Shown piece by piece: positions 36,280 through 47,627 of a stretch of DNA of 64,000 nucleotides. A program made the translations under genes and the position numbers. This stretch comes from Moniliophthora roreri. Lineage: Eukaryota; Basidiomycota; Agaricomycetes; Agaricales; Marasmiaceae. The stretch is taken from positions 372,001-436,000 of the forward strand of contig LATX02000078.1 of the NCBI GenBank assembly GCA_001466705.2. The letters are read 5' to 3'. The first letter of the stretch is position 1. Every line of letters starts with the position of its first letter. A model generated the notes under the pieces. That model made no database searches. It had not been told where the DNA came from and saw only the letters and a list, made by a program, of their open reading frames with translations.

Positions 36280-37436
36280 GTTGCTAGGTGTTCTCTGTAC
36301 GTTTGGTTGTGTGTTGTCGAACGATATCCTTGCTGATGAGCTAAATCCAAAAGATGGTCAGCCTTCGTTGACGATATCAACCATGAGAAAAAAAGAATTC
36401 GTTCTTGAAGAGACATTTGGGGTTTATGGAGAACAATCAACGGATGCACGGCGGAGGGTCGCTCTATGGAAGAACGAAGGATGTGCTCCTCAAAGATCGA
36501 GTCGCCGTTCGTCGAACACATCCTTCAGAGTCCCAGGAAAGCAATGCAGATGGGATAATCCTGGATTGTGACGCCGCGGACCTTCGATGTACGAATCCGC
36601 TCTTTAGCCTCGATGCTCTTCCGCCTACAGTCCATACTACCGCTCGACATGAAGCCTCAAGCCGCAAGCCTAGCAGCCGATGGGTCGGGTTTGTTCTCGT
36701 GCTACTTCAGTGGTACCTCTAGCTGCCTAGTCTGGCACCATAGCGCGTCATAGAAGTGCCTTTTTGTAACAGTACACAGTATGTGAGTCCCGGTCTTCTT
36801 GTTCTCGTTCCTTGTGATGTTGACTGTGATCTTGCAGGCTGATCCTTTCTCAGCAGACCAGTATATTGGTGTGGCTTTGCACGACCTCGTCTTGACCCTG
36901 CTGGAGGAAGCGGCTCTCGCTCTCCGGATTCGCTAGAATTCTCCCCAAGCTCGCTCCCTCGCTCGCCTTGACCCTGCTGGAGAAAGGTTCTACAGGGGCT
37001 CTGCAATCTACTAGTGTCCCACTTTTGCATCCTGTAAGCCTGTCCTGGTCTTGATTTTGGGTTCCGGATCTGATTGCCATTCTGAAGGTGCCAGTGCATG
37101 CGGTCCCAAACCTGCCGACAGCGTTCACAGTTGCCTATCGACTACGAATGGTTCATCGAAAAGTAGGATTGGTCCTTGTCGGTCCTTCTCTTCGTCGGTG
37201 GTGAACGCTGTCGTCCTCGAGGTAGAGCATATCAGGAATTGTCGAACGGACATTGAGGCTCCTCATGTTCCATTGTTCTCCTCGTTGGGCTGTGGTGTGA
37301 GAACGCGGTCACAACATAGGTCACGTTTAGTTGATTGCAACCACCGCGCCATTAACTCTCTTTTATCCACGACTGCCATTGACACCCTCTCCATCGGAAG
37401 CCCTTAGTTCAACGACTACATACGATCTTAAAAACC

Positions 37437-37898
37437 ATGAATTCCACCATTCCCACCGCGAACCTTAACCACATCACATCGACTCGTGCTCGTATCCGGA
37501 AAGTCCGAGCCCGACGCACCAAGTTTGCAAAAAAGAACAAGAGGAACAAGGAGTGGAAGGATCATTTATCCCGCCTAGAATATCGAGCGGTACGTTCAGC
37601 TCTCATTGTTAAGCCATCTCTTGTGTTCTCAATCCACACACAGAAAGCTCTGCTCAACGTCAAGTATTTGGACAACCTGGAGCCGGCTTCCATAGTTCCA
37701 GAAACGCAGCTTGCGCTTGTATGGATTCCTAAGCTTCATGCAGTGGTATGTGTCGTACGGCCTCATACATACGAGCGTTGGCTTACCCTCTTCTAGCCCT
37801 TCGACCTCGAAGTTACCGACGTGTGCCACGACGTGGAGTTGACCATGGGTGTCGAAGATATGGCATTTGACAGGTCAATTCTTGCCGACTTCAATTGA
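37437..37898 (+). CDS. Small basic hypothetical protein, right-arm copy (118 aa)
   Basis: Exons 37437-37589, 37644-37745 and 37797-37898 give 118 aa with the same exon borders as the left-arm copy. The N-terminus is strongly basic (TRARIRKVRARRTK, AKKNKRNKEWKD); the end is acidic (FDLEVTDVCHDVELTMG, MAFDRSILADFN). Exon 2 is one codon shorter than in the left copy. The middle is the most diverged part, while both ends are well kept, as expected for selection on protein. Function unknown. Confidence 0.65.
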
Positions 37899-38319
37899 GC
37901 TTTATCACTGGCGATGCTTAGCTGAATCGCTGGGTGGTGCTTACCTCGTTGCCCACACGAAGTGCGACATGTTCATCTCATTGTCGGCCCCACCGTGACA
38001 CCTCATTCACCATTTCCCCATGATTTAGTCTCTGCGTCCGAACATGTTTTAGCTACGCTCTACGCTCCACCTTACCCATCGCGATATCTCATGACTACGA
38101 TACCATCCTATATCACATTTCTCATTGCTGTTTTATACGTATCACTTCCCACAGATATGGACCCGATATTGCTGCTGCGATATCATTGAACATCCTAATA
38201 CAATTCTTTCCTGTGTACATTTCAAGGACATGGCCAATAGTAAGCGAGTATGGGATAATGTGTGTCCTGTTCCTTTCCATGTTCCAGTCCATTTACATAT
38301 CCATTACTGACAGGGCCAG

Positions 38320-38605
38320 CTCTCGGGCCCCAATCCCATCACACGTATTCGTATCGACAATGGTCCTGCTGAATGCCACCCCAGCCGTCGTACTATTATT
38401 ATTGACAAACTTGGTTCCCAAAATCATATCCGACGCAACACCCTCTTCAACTCGCCTCACCGTCGCCATGAACACATTAGCATCCGGATCCGAACTCCCT
38501 CCCGCACCCTGTCTGACCTGTCATGCACTGTCACCTTCACTGCAATGATTCTTCAATCTGATTCTGGAAAAGTGGTAGGACGAGTCGAGAGATAAAGACC
38601 CATCA
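38320..38605 (-). pseudogene. Inverted fragment of tannase exon 4
   Basis: The minus strand matches tannase exon 4 from about CTCTCGACTC.TCCTACC onward: GCGGGAGGGAGTTCGGATCC, then VEEGVASDMILGTKFVN and GVAFSRTIV. Upstream exons are absent and the catalytic His region is damaged (GGGATGAGTCACTG replaced), so this is a non-functional relic carried by the inverted duplication. It keeps the unshifted GGG at the place where copy B has GGGG. Confidence 0.75.
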
Positions 38606-38782
38606 ACAGTGGAATCTAGAAGCTTCTTGGTGCAAACTAAATATTTATTATAATCTACATGATAAGTAATTTGCCATCAGGCAGACTGGGGCACAAAACT
38701 GAAGGGAAGTGCTGTCCCACTGCCTTTGCAAAAAGCTGATGCCTGCAAGGCACCCACTACACTTCTGAATCCAGTGCTGATA

Positions 38783-39908
38783 CTACAAGGCCTGAGTCAT
38801 AGCATTCGCGGGTGCAAAGACTAAATCATACGGTGGTGGGGCTGACTCGGATTGCAACACTGTGTTGCCATCAGTGTTCTGAGATCTACGATTATCTTCC
38901 CCATGATTCCCAGGCAACTCGGAAGAGGGTTCCCCCATCCTGCTATGATCATCCCTTGCAGCTTTCCTCCTCGGCGTGTTTTTTCGGTCAACCAGTGGAA
39001 AAGGTAGCGGCTGAAGAATCGGCTCCGGCGAGGTATCCGGTTGACGACGTCGTCTCCGTAGCCAAACCAGAAGGATGCAAACAATTATTGCAAGGATAGT
39101 GCCAAAAATGACACCAAGGATGGTGGCTAGCCGCTCCTTTGAAGAGTCATTGCCTGGACTTGATGCTGATGATGGACTGGTGGGTAGTGAACTGCTGGTT
39201 GTCGGCGGAATATCAGCAATCCCGTCATCAATCCTGGAGAAGTCCTGTCAGCTTTTAAAGGAACAAAGGAGAGTTTAACATACTCATATTTGGCATAGTC
39301 AAAAAGAAGTGCAGCATCAGTTGAATTTGAGTCCAATTTGATTTCCATACTATGTGGCTTTGTACCCGACAGTAAATCGCGCTTGGAGAATACTGACTGA
39401 TTGTATGCAAAATCTGACTCCAGGTCAGGGCTATGGGTGAACTTCCCAACCAGCTGCCCGTCAAGCATGAAGGAAAGATCATATGTTGCAGTCACTAGGT
39501 TTGGAGGATTATTGGGCAGAATGCAGAAGATTTCAATTGACACTCCTGTGCATTAAAAAAATAGCTTCAGTTAGATTGACCCCATAGATTACTGTCTAGC
39601 CACTCACCTGTGAAGTTTAATACAACACTGCGAACAGGATCTTCCAAATGGCGCGTATTGTAATGCCAAGTACCATTGAAGGCGAGACTGGGATCTGGCA
39701 TGAGTGCACCACCAGGAATACACCCTTCACATACTCCACCTCTTATCCATCTATCACCCTTGAACTCTGGCTTTCTCCCCATCTCCAGATTACCATACTC
39801 ATCATCAATATATTTAGTGACCAACCTGCTGAAAACCAGTCTGGGTGGCATCAAAAGAACAAGAAGTGATAGATACAATAGAGTGTAAGACTGGCCCCAG
39901 ATAGGCAT
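38783..39908 (-). CDS. Single-pass (type I) membrane protein, basidiomycete-type, unknown function (337 aa)
   Basis: Three exons, 39908-39608, 39545-39284 and 39233-38783, splice in phase. The start MPIWGQSYTLLYLSLLVLL is a signal peptide. The extracellular part has N-glycosylation sites (FNGT, LNFTG) and beta-rich sequence (VSIEIFCILP, ATYDLSFMLDG). A Ser-rich stalk (SSSLPTSPSSASSPGNDSS) leads to the helix ILGVIFGTILAIIVCILLVW, a strong stop-transfer LRRRRRQ, and a disordered cytosolic tail ending in a PPPY motif and TQAL. Proteins of this layout are common unannotated families in agarics. Ligand and role are unknown; a surface sensor or adhesion protein is inference. Starting at 39908 places the signal peptide at the N-terminus; an in-frame ATG also exists at 39965. 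Confidence 0.8.
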
Positions 39909-40652
39909 GGTATATAGGTTGTAGATGGGGCAGCAATGGATTGGTTTAAATGGGACTGGCCTCAAGCTATTTGTGTGAACTGGGGTGAGAACAGTAATAG
40001 AGGCTTATGAGTGAAGATGCCAATTTTGGGTGATGGATAGATCTCGATAAGGTTGCAGATGGGTCACGGCAAATTGGTGCAGGTGGGTTTTGATGATTGA
40101 GCTTTGTTGTTGACAACATCAGTGTGGTAGTACTTTTTGCCTTCACAGGCGGTACCAAGACCCACTACAGGTTCACGTCATCACCAAAAAAAAACAAACA
40201 ACTGAGAACGCCAATATACGCACCATTATTCACGTATACGCCAGCATCAAGGAACCCTTTAAGACTCGTCTAGAGCCCTTACGACCATTTTCGCACTCTT
40301 TCTCAACCAAAGCTACCACATCACCTCAATCAACATCATGTGTTTCATGGGACAGCATCAGACCCATCCCATCACAGGTGTGGTATTAGCGGTAAGCGTG
40401 CAGTATCAGTGTTCGAGCAACAAATCAAAATCATCTTGATTCGATGCAACGCACCGGTAGCAATCAAGGTTGTCCTTCATATATCTGCTACAGCAGTATA
40501 TAGTAGACCTGTAAGCATCATTGAATAGCACGGAACCCGAAATAAAGGACAACAAAGGGTGAAAGGTGGTTGCCTGGCCTGCTAAGGACAATTCGCAGTC
40601 TTGACGACGACTTGTGGTGATGATGCATAGCATAGGCTATGCCAGAGAGCCT

Positions 40653-41060
40653 TTACTGCCACTGGTAACAGCTGCTCTCGCGGGAAGCAGCTCGCGGAGA
40701 GATGGATTGGAGATGGACTGGTAGGAAGGCGATCCGCCATATATATACATCGAGGTCGCATAAAGGAGTCCATCGCTGGTGGTTACTCCTGGATCTGTGT
40801 GGCTTCTGCTTGTCCTCGGAGCTCTGTCTGGGAGCACTTGGCACATGTAAGGCCGAGTCAAGCTCCGGCTGTCGCCGACGTTGATGTTTATGCAGTATAT
40901 ATAATACTACAATTGTTACCGCTGCAATCAACCCAAGCAATCCAACTACAGCGCTGACAATAACAGGGACATTGGAGCTATTGGAGTCGTTCCCATCACC
41001 GCTAGAGTGTCCATTATTGGAAGTCGAAGTCGCCGAGACTGGTCTGTCGAGATGCAGGAT
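40653..41060 (-). pseudogene. Partial paralogue of the single-pass membrane protein
   Basis: The minus strand encodes a Ser/Asn/Gly-rich stalk (TSNNGHSSGDGNDSNSSN), the helix VIVSAVVGLLGLIAAVTIVV, and a basic HKHQRRRQP followed by a Ser/Pro-rich tail (LHVPSAPRQSSEDKQKP), the same layout as the neighbour at 38,783-39,908. The tail frame ends at 40653. I found no signal peptide, extracellular domain or clean exons upstream to 41,450, so the gene looks truncated or decayed. An unrecognised upstream exon is possible. Confidence 0.4.
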
Positions 41061-41502
41061 CGTGTGTCGCCGACGTCAGAATACCGGCAGCCGGCGAGGG
41101 AGTCCGGGAATTTCCCACGGATACACCCTTTTATCCGTGTACCTTCCGCGTACCTCCCGCGTTATCTTCCTCCTGGTCACGCGAATTCCAATGGGGCACG
41201 AAGATTCAGCTTCAAGCTTCAACACTTGATGAAGTAGGATGATTATCCCCAATTCATGGCGTGAGGAGACCTGGGTACAACTCGGACCCCCAAGCTTACA
41301 CCGCACAACTTGTTCCTCCGGGCTCATAAACGTTTTCCCATTTTCTGAATTCTGTCAAGTTCATACCGGCTGTCAAATTCATATCTCCACCCATCACCGA
41401 CAGCACAGTCAGCTCCATAGTCACTGGTAGTCAGACTCGGTCAGCGTTACTAATGAGACACGTGCTAGTATTCGCCATCTTTCGAAATCCTTATCAGATC
41501 TG

Positions 41503-41509
41503 TATAAAA
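41503..41509 (+). promoter_or_regulatory. TATA box of the thioredoxin gene
   Basis: TATAAAA lies 72 bases before the thioredoxin ATG; the 5' leader contains a nine-C run. Confidence 0.5.
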
Positions 41510-41580
41510 AGCAAGCTACTCAGGACACTCACAGTCAACAGCTTCCCCCCCCCCACCCGTCACACACAGCCTTATTCATC

Positions 41581-42087
41581 ATGCCTGTCAAACCCATCGA
41601 GTCTTACGACGAATTCAATAAGATTGTATGTTGTCTCTAAACTCCTCGCAGAGCTTTCGCTGATAACCATACAGATCAACTCTGGCAAAGTCGTTGTAAT
41701 CGATTTTTGGGCAACCTGGTGTGGACCCTGCAAAGTCATCTCCCCCATCTTCGAACAGCTCTCCAACCTACCTGAATCCGCCGATGTCGAATTTTACAAG
41801 GTGGACGTAGATACACAAACGGATATCGCTGCGGAGGTTGGAATTCGTGCAGTGCGTCTTTTTTCTTCTTCTTCACGAAGCGTTGTTTACTGACAATGCC
41901 GTTCCATCTAGATGCCAACATTCGTCGCCTTCAGGAACGGTGAGAAAATTCAAGGACAGGAACTTATTGGCGCCAACCCCACAGCTCTTCAAGTCAGTCT
42001 CTTTGCCCTTATCTCCTCTGATCAGCTTCTGACCTTGTTCGTCTGCAGACTCTCGTAAACGCCTCTGTTGAACTGTGTAAAGCGTAA
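41581..42087 (+). CDS. TRX: Thioredoxin
   Basis: Four exons, 41581-41625, 41675-41851, 41912-41992 and 42049-42087, give 113 aa, the normal size of a cytosolic thioredoxin. The redox motif WCGPC is at residues 30-34 after VVVIDFWAT, and the conserved cis-proline is in MPTF (residue 76). No targeting peptide is present. The protein reduces disulfides in peroxiredoxins, ribonucleotide reductase and other targets, and is itself reduced by NADPH-thioredoxin reductase. Flanked by the membrane protein fragment and a 2-kb gene-less stretch. Confidence 0.95.
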
Positions 42088-44340
42088 TTTGGAAGCGACC
42101 TGGATTTCAGATCCGTTGTATCATAGTATAGCCACGGTGTAATAGGACAGGATTGTACATTGAGTCTCTTGCGAAGCACATTCAGTGCTCTGGTCGTCCC
42201 TTCAACGTCAGCAGTCGGGCGCTCGCCACATCCTGTCCGGCGCATCAGCGCAAACCGCTTTTAGGCTTGCCGGTGCCTTCCGGTAGTCAAGCGTCCCAAT
42301 TATCCCACTTTTCTCACTCACGATCACGCTCGTTTTAGGCCATTTCACTTGCAATATCCTGACTGTAAGTTTTATTGAATAATAAAGGAGGGATGACAGA
42401 GAGTCCAGTACGCTGGCAGCTTTTTGGGGCTCGGACCTAACTTGCGGCATCTCACTTTTCGGCCAAAAATTCCTAAAAAAGGCGAGTAAAGCGGACCAAA
42501 ATGTAACCAGAATCACGTGCTAGCTTTGCGCCCCGCCTAGCCTTTTTCACCGGCGCACTATAGGCTCTTGAGAGTTACACAAGTTTGATGAACGTTCCTT
42601 CAGCATTCAACATCTGGATACAGGCCTATGCTGAGTTGTATTCAATTTACTTCACGATCAACTTTGTCCCGTTCCTGGTGCAGGGTTCTCGTGAGATATG
42701 GGTTAAAATTGTGCACTGGCAACGACTCGGAGTAGTACTAATACCGGTGCGTCCTGTTCTAGGTTCTCAGGGATATTCATTTTTCTTGACCTCCAACTGA
42801 TGGCTTCTTCCCGCTTCTGCAAGGCGTGTAGTTGGTTCCCCTTGCCTCGGATGATGATCAAACCGCTCGTATCCAAAACCACATCTGATTCTCGACCGTG
42901 GCGCCCTCGGAATTATGATTTACGCTCTCTCAAAACAAAATTCGAAGTGAGATGAAGTTACATGTTGGCATCACAAAGATGCTTGGATCGAACTTCAGGA
43001 TCGCAGCATACCGACTACCTAACCCCGTATTCTGGGCATCATCCGGCATGTACTTCTTGCTAATGGCTTTAACGCCTCGCAGCATGGCCTTCACATCTTC
43101 CTGGCGTAATATTAGAGACTCAGTTGCGGTCTTGGGTAGTATATCTCGTGAGGTTGTTGAACTTTGGAAGTTGACGATCATTTTTGATCGCAATAGGTGC
43201 GTGCGTCCTCTTATTTGCTGGTGCATTCATCTCTTATCCTCCCCTTTTTCAATTTCATGTATCCCATTCTAAAAATTTTGTTTTCTCAGATGATAATCAA
43301 GGTTGGCGCTACTTAATGCCGTGATGAAGTAACCTGAACTAGAGTCGAGTTCTCTATGCATCCCGACGATGTGTACTACAAAGCGCCAGGAGGATGCCTA
43401 GTGCTGGTGCCGCTCTTCGTTAGGCTGTTTGTTGATTTCTAACTGATGTTTTCCCTTTTGCGCTTGGATAGGTCAAACATCTTGATTCTTCACCTAATAC
43501 ACTGACATTCCCCATCGTTTCAGTTGTGATATAAAAAACTATTGGCATCGCGCTATTCCATCGAGTACCTTTTTCCTTGACCACACTGGATGTAGCTGGA
43601 CCAAGACGGCCACTCGAGTGCGCTGATGCTGCAATCTCAATCTCAACTTGACATCTGGCAAAGTGGATCATAGTATCAGGGCAGTTCAACCACAGGCCTC
43701 ATACTGTACCTCTACGAACAGTTCGGACATCACGGATCACGCAAGACCTGTTTTGCACGAAAAAGTCACGACGGCCACTGGTCATAGTGAGGTTGGTCGA
43801 AAATCTGCAGAGTGGATTGCCGAGAAATCCGACCCAGAAACAGCCCAAAAAGGGCATTTTTGTGCGAAATTTTTCGCAAAGTCACGGGCGGGGTAACAAA
43901 CGGTCGAAAATAAAATTTCGTTTTTTCGGTCACAGGTCACCCCCTCGTTCGAAGTGCTCGTAAAGGTACAGTACATTCGCGGCCCCTTTTTCGTGTCTTC
44001 CAAGAGTTCGGTCTCAAGCTATAAACGATTGCTAGCGTTTTCACAAGTCATTTCAGCGAACACGGAACTCGTTCACAAATCAGCCATATTTGCCGGTTGT
44101 GTTTGCCTCCAATGCCGCCCCCTCACTTTGCTGCAAGCAAGAAAACGGCAACCCCTGGTAACTGTCCTCGCAGGAAAGCCATCCATCTCCATCATCAGTC
44201 AGGTGCGACACAAAAGGGATATGATCAAGTTTCTCTATTTGAACGGACTGACTTTGATTGCGAGCCAAACAGACTAGAGGCTATAAATGATTCACTGACA
44301 GGGCATATTCTTTACACCCTTGCCCTTGTCGTTCTCGCCC
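42088..44340. other. Gene-less spacer
   Basis: No supported gene. Several hairpin-prone spots occur, such as TGCGAAATTTTTCGCA near 43862 and GCCCAAAAAGGGC near 43844. Frames at 42952-43272 and 43420-43896 have no motif. A TATAAAT at 44282-44288, 53 bases before the ATG at 44341, is a plausible core promoter. Confidence 0.45.
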
Positions 44341-45970
44341 ATGTCGTCCGCAGACACTGAAAAGCTTGCCTCCTACCTTTCTACTACATCGACTATCGTC
44401 TTTCCAATCGCCAATTTGTCGGTATGTCATTCGTTCTATTTTGACACTTCACGTCTGATTAGTGAGTACATATATCAGGTTCTGTATTTCGTGTATGGTG
44501 CGTCTATAGTCCATCCGAAGAACCTTTGGTGATCGGCTCTTTGCCAGGCTTCTACGTCCTTCTTTTCGGAACATGTGTCTACATAATGCTTCGCCGCCAA
44601 AAAGACGACGAACGGCCCAATCACAAGTTGTATCTATGGATATCGGTGATCCTTTTCGTATTGTCCACGGTCTTCGTAGTGGTCTATACGATCAGTTTGG
44701 TCTCTGGGTCCATTATTCGTTTCAATGCGGTCAAGACTCAAGATTACCTGCCGTTGGTGCTTCATTTGACGCGTGATGTTGAAAATACGATTATCATGTA
44801 AGAAGGCAAACGAGTACTTGTTGCATGTTCACTGCTGACGTTCCCCCTCTAGCTCCCTCCAACTCTTGGTGACAGTCCTTCTGAAGTGAGTTTAATCCCT
44901 CGCCACTGAGTTATGTACTCTTGGGTCTGTACAAGAGCTAAAACTGGATCTCGTATTCAAGCATTGCAGCGGATTACATGCTGGTTAGTGCTGTGGACAT
45001 CATTATTGGCCTATCTCACGCTTTTTCCTCTCACAGATTCATCGCTGCTATGTCATTTGGGATTCCAAAAAACGAGTCGCTCTACCTCTTATCATAGCAT
45101 CAGTTATCATAAATGGTGCGTGCAATTTGTTGTCTTCCCCTGGCGATACTAACAATCGCAAAAACAGATTTCAAGCCCTCGGTATCGTCGAGACGGTAAT
45201 GACAACAATCGGCTCTAGTGACAGGGACGTCCAGTCAAACAATGAAATATCCAATTATGGACTCCTTCTCAATTTTGTGTTTGAGCTTTTGAGTGTCATT
45301 CTCAACTCTATGGTTACTCTTCTCACAGGTTTGTTTCGTCCGCCCCTCGACCATTTCAAGCCTTGAATGCTTAGTTACGCTATCTAGCGGGACGCATTTG
45401 GTGGATCTATCGCCAAATTCATGCTCAAGGTATTCTCAAGCGCGATGTGTTTATCCAGTCAGTGTCCAGAATCATGTGAGTTGATGTTTACGAGCCTCAA
45501 GTTTGTGTTGATTGTGATTTTTTTCCCCTCCAGACTTGAATCCGGTTCACTGTATCCAGTCTTGGGCATCATAGGTATGATCTTGGCAAATGAGACGTCC
45601 TCACAACGAATTACAATCGATGAAATGCCGATTGATTTTTTCCCGCTGATTCGTTTGAGTGCTGTAAGTAGTACCATTTTAGCCTTATTCAGAGGCGTCC
45701 CGTCCCGTCCCGTCGTTCTCAGCCCATCTACAGGGAATCGCTCCAACCTTGATAATTGTTCGGGCGAAACTTGGCAAGAACGTTGAAAGCCTGCAGGATC
45801 AGGTCTCTGACATCCGCTTCATCAGTCGAGTGGCAGCGCCCGGAGAAGGAACTAGCACCGGATCACGACCACGGATGCATTCCATTGGAAACCTCAGTAT
45901 GAGTATGGCGTCAATCTCAGGAGAGGAACAGCGAGCGGCTGGTCGGAAGACGGATGCGACTCTAGTGTGA
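44341..45970 (+). CDS. Seven-transmembrane-type basidiomycete protein (copy 1, 363 aa)
   Basis: Ten exons splice in phase: 44341-44421, 44479-44497, 44548-44797, 44853-44885, 44962-44983, 45037-45115, 45176-45328, 45388-45475, 45534-45663, 45734-45970. Exons of 19, 22 and 33 nt are notable. Hydrophobic segments are spread over the first 280 residues (VLYFVYGFYVLLFGTCVYIML, LYLWISVILFVLSTVFVVVY, LQLLVTVLL, ALPLIIASVII, LLLNFVFELLSVILNSMVTL). The C-terminus is hydrophilic (AKLGKNVESLQDQVSDIR, Ser-rich tail). This is the common uncharacterised 7TM family of Agaricomycetes. Receptor-like function is inferred from topology only. Tail-to-tail with its paralogue at 46,111-47,627. Confidence 0.85.
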
Positions 45971-46110
45971 AGAGTCGGAAATCCGTGCTAGAACAAGAAC
46001 AGACGCAACTCGAGTTTTTCTCTTCTCAGGAATTTGTTCCCCGCCTAATTTACAAATTCGTCTCCTAAGCTTATATATCATGCTGAATTATGTTCTCAAG
46101 AATAACCCCA

Positions 46111-47627
46111 TCATTGGCTCTCCGCATCACTTGTTTTGTGGCTTTCGAATCCGAAATTGATACTGTGCGGCAACCGCGAGGCATTTCGAATTCGGCTTGA
46201 TTCTCCTCCGCTGCCAGTGTAGCGCAACGTTGAAACTACCTGATCGACGCTTTCGATGGCTTTCCCCGACTGTGCCCGAACAATGATCAGCGTCGGTGCA
46301 ATGCCCTGTGCAATGTTGAGAGTCTAGACAAGTACTATGAACGCGGAGCGGAACACAATCACTCACGGCAACCTGGTAGGTAATTGGGAAGAGGTTTACT
46401 GGTGAAACGTCGGTGCCTGAAGGACCCAATATCAAAGGGACGATGATAGCGATTGGATACAACATCCCAGATTCGAGTCTGTGTTTCCTATTGATTAAAC
46501 AGAAATACGTGCACCAAGAAGGAACGAACGTACAGGATAGCAATGATCGTCCTATATTGCTTCCCCACCACCTTCATAGCTTGTCGACCGACCCACCAGA
46601 TTCTTCCAGCTAAATAGATGTCCCCCATTTTTAAAAAATGAACGATAGCTAATGACACGGAAATACACTTACCTGTGAGCAGTGTCACAAGGGAGTTGAC
46701 TACAGCATTGGCGATGAGATACCGAAAATAAATGGCATCGCCGAGGTCTAAAAGCTTCCAGACGGATTCTTTAGTGCTGTCGCCGCCTATACCAACGGTG
46801 ACCATGATCACGCTCGCTAATCCAAGACCTGGTTGTGATTGCTTTGCGGTTATGCGGGCACGAGCTTGAAGGGAGTTTTGATTTACTCAACTGTTTGTGG
46901 CGAAGGCGATAAGGACGAGAGGGAGTCCAATCCTTTTTTTGGAACCCCAGATTAAATAACATCGGTGAATCTGTAGCTATGAGCAGAGTCCCAGTCGCCA
47001 AAAGTGGGAGAAACTTACCAGCATGGAATCGGCTGTGACGCTACAGTAGGAGGTTGGTTACAAAGTTGGAGGAATAGTAGATTTGCGTACTTGATAAGGA
47101 CTGGCATGATATTCATTATAGTGCTGTGTAGACGTTTTCGGGTCAATGAAAAGCTCAACCTCAGCGAAGTGTACTAACGCGTGAACATTACTCAGCGTAT
47201 CGCCTTCCAAATACGACAAAAAGGCATCGTACTCCCTCGTCTTGGCAGCTACAAAGTCGATTATGGCTTGTCGGATGTATGCCCATGCCACGATGATGTT
47301 GGAGAAGGTGGTCATGATGAATAGAATTATTGTCCATGCAAGGTATAGTCTTCTGTTGGGACGTTCGAAAGTCGGACAAAGAAGGAGGTTAAGAGCGACC
47401 CCGAATAACATGACGTAGAAACCTATCGGGTCGCACTGAGCGAGGTGGCAATTGCTAGTAGACGAGACTAACCGTAGACGAAGAACATGGCCTAAAGTAA
47501 TCACCAGTCAAATGCTTAGCTCTATATTCAGCTCGCAGATGCTTACAGAGAGAGAGCCGACAGGGAAGATGACCACGGCCTGAAGAGAGAGGAGAGGCTT
47601 GAGTGCTGGGTCGATTGATTCGGACAT
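46111..47627 (-). CDS. Seven-transmembrane-type basidiomycete protein (copy 2)
   Basis: Paralogue of 44,341-45,970 with the same exon plan: the first exon is 81 nt in both (47627-47547) and the second is 19 nt (AMFFVYG). Matching segments include GFYVMLFGVALNLLL, LYLAWTIILFIMTTFSNIIVAWAY cut by loops, MNIMPVLIN, TADSMLIHRCYLIWGSKKR, LANAVVNSLVTLLTG-like helix and GIAPTLIIVRAQSGKAIESV. The frame ends at TGA 46111-46113 after a short Ser/Arg-rich tail, shorter than in copy 1. Divergence is substantial, but splice sites and frame are kept, so both copies are probably functional. The two stop codons are only about 140 bp apart. Confidence 0.82.

Larger units (their letters stand above)
36280..38605. 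repeat. Right arm of the inverted segmental duplication (about 2.3 kb)
   Basis: Reverse-complement partner of 25,100-27,270. It contains a complete copy of the small basic gene (37,437-37,898) and, at its outer end, an inverted piece of tannase exon 4. A 37-bp stretch at 36483-36519 is in the opposite relative orientation to its surroundings. Confidence 0.8.
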
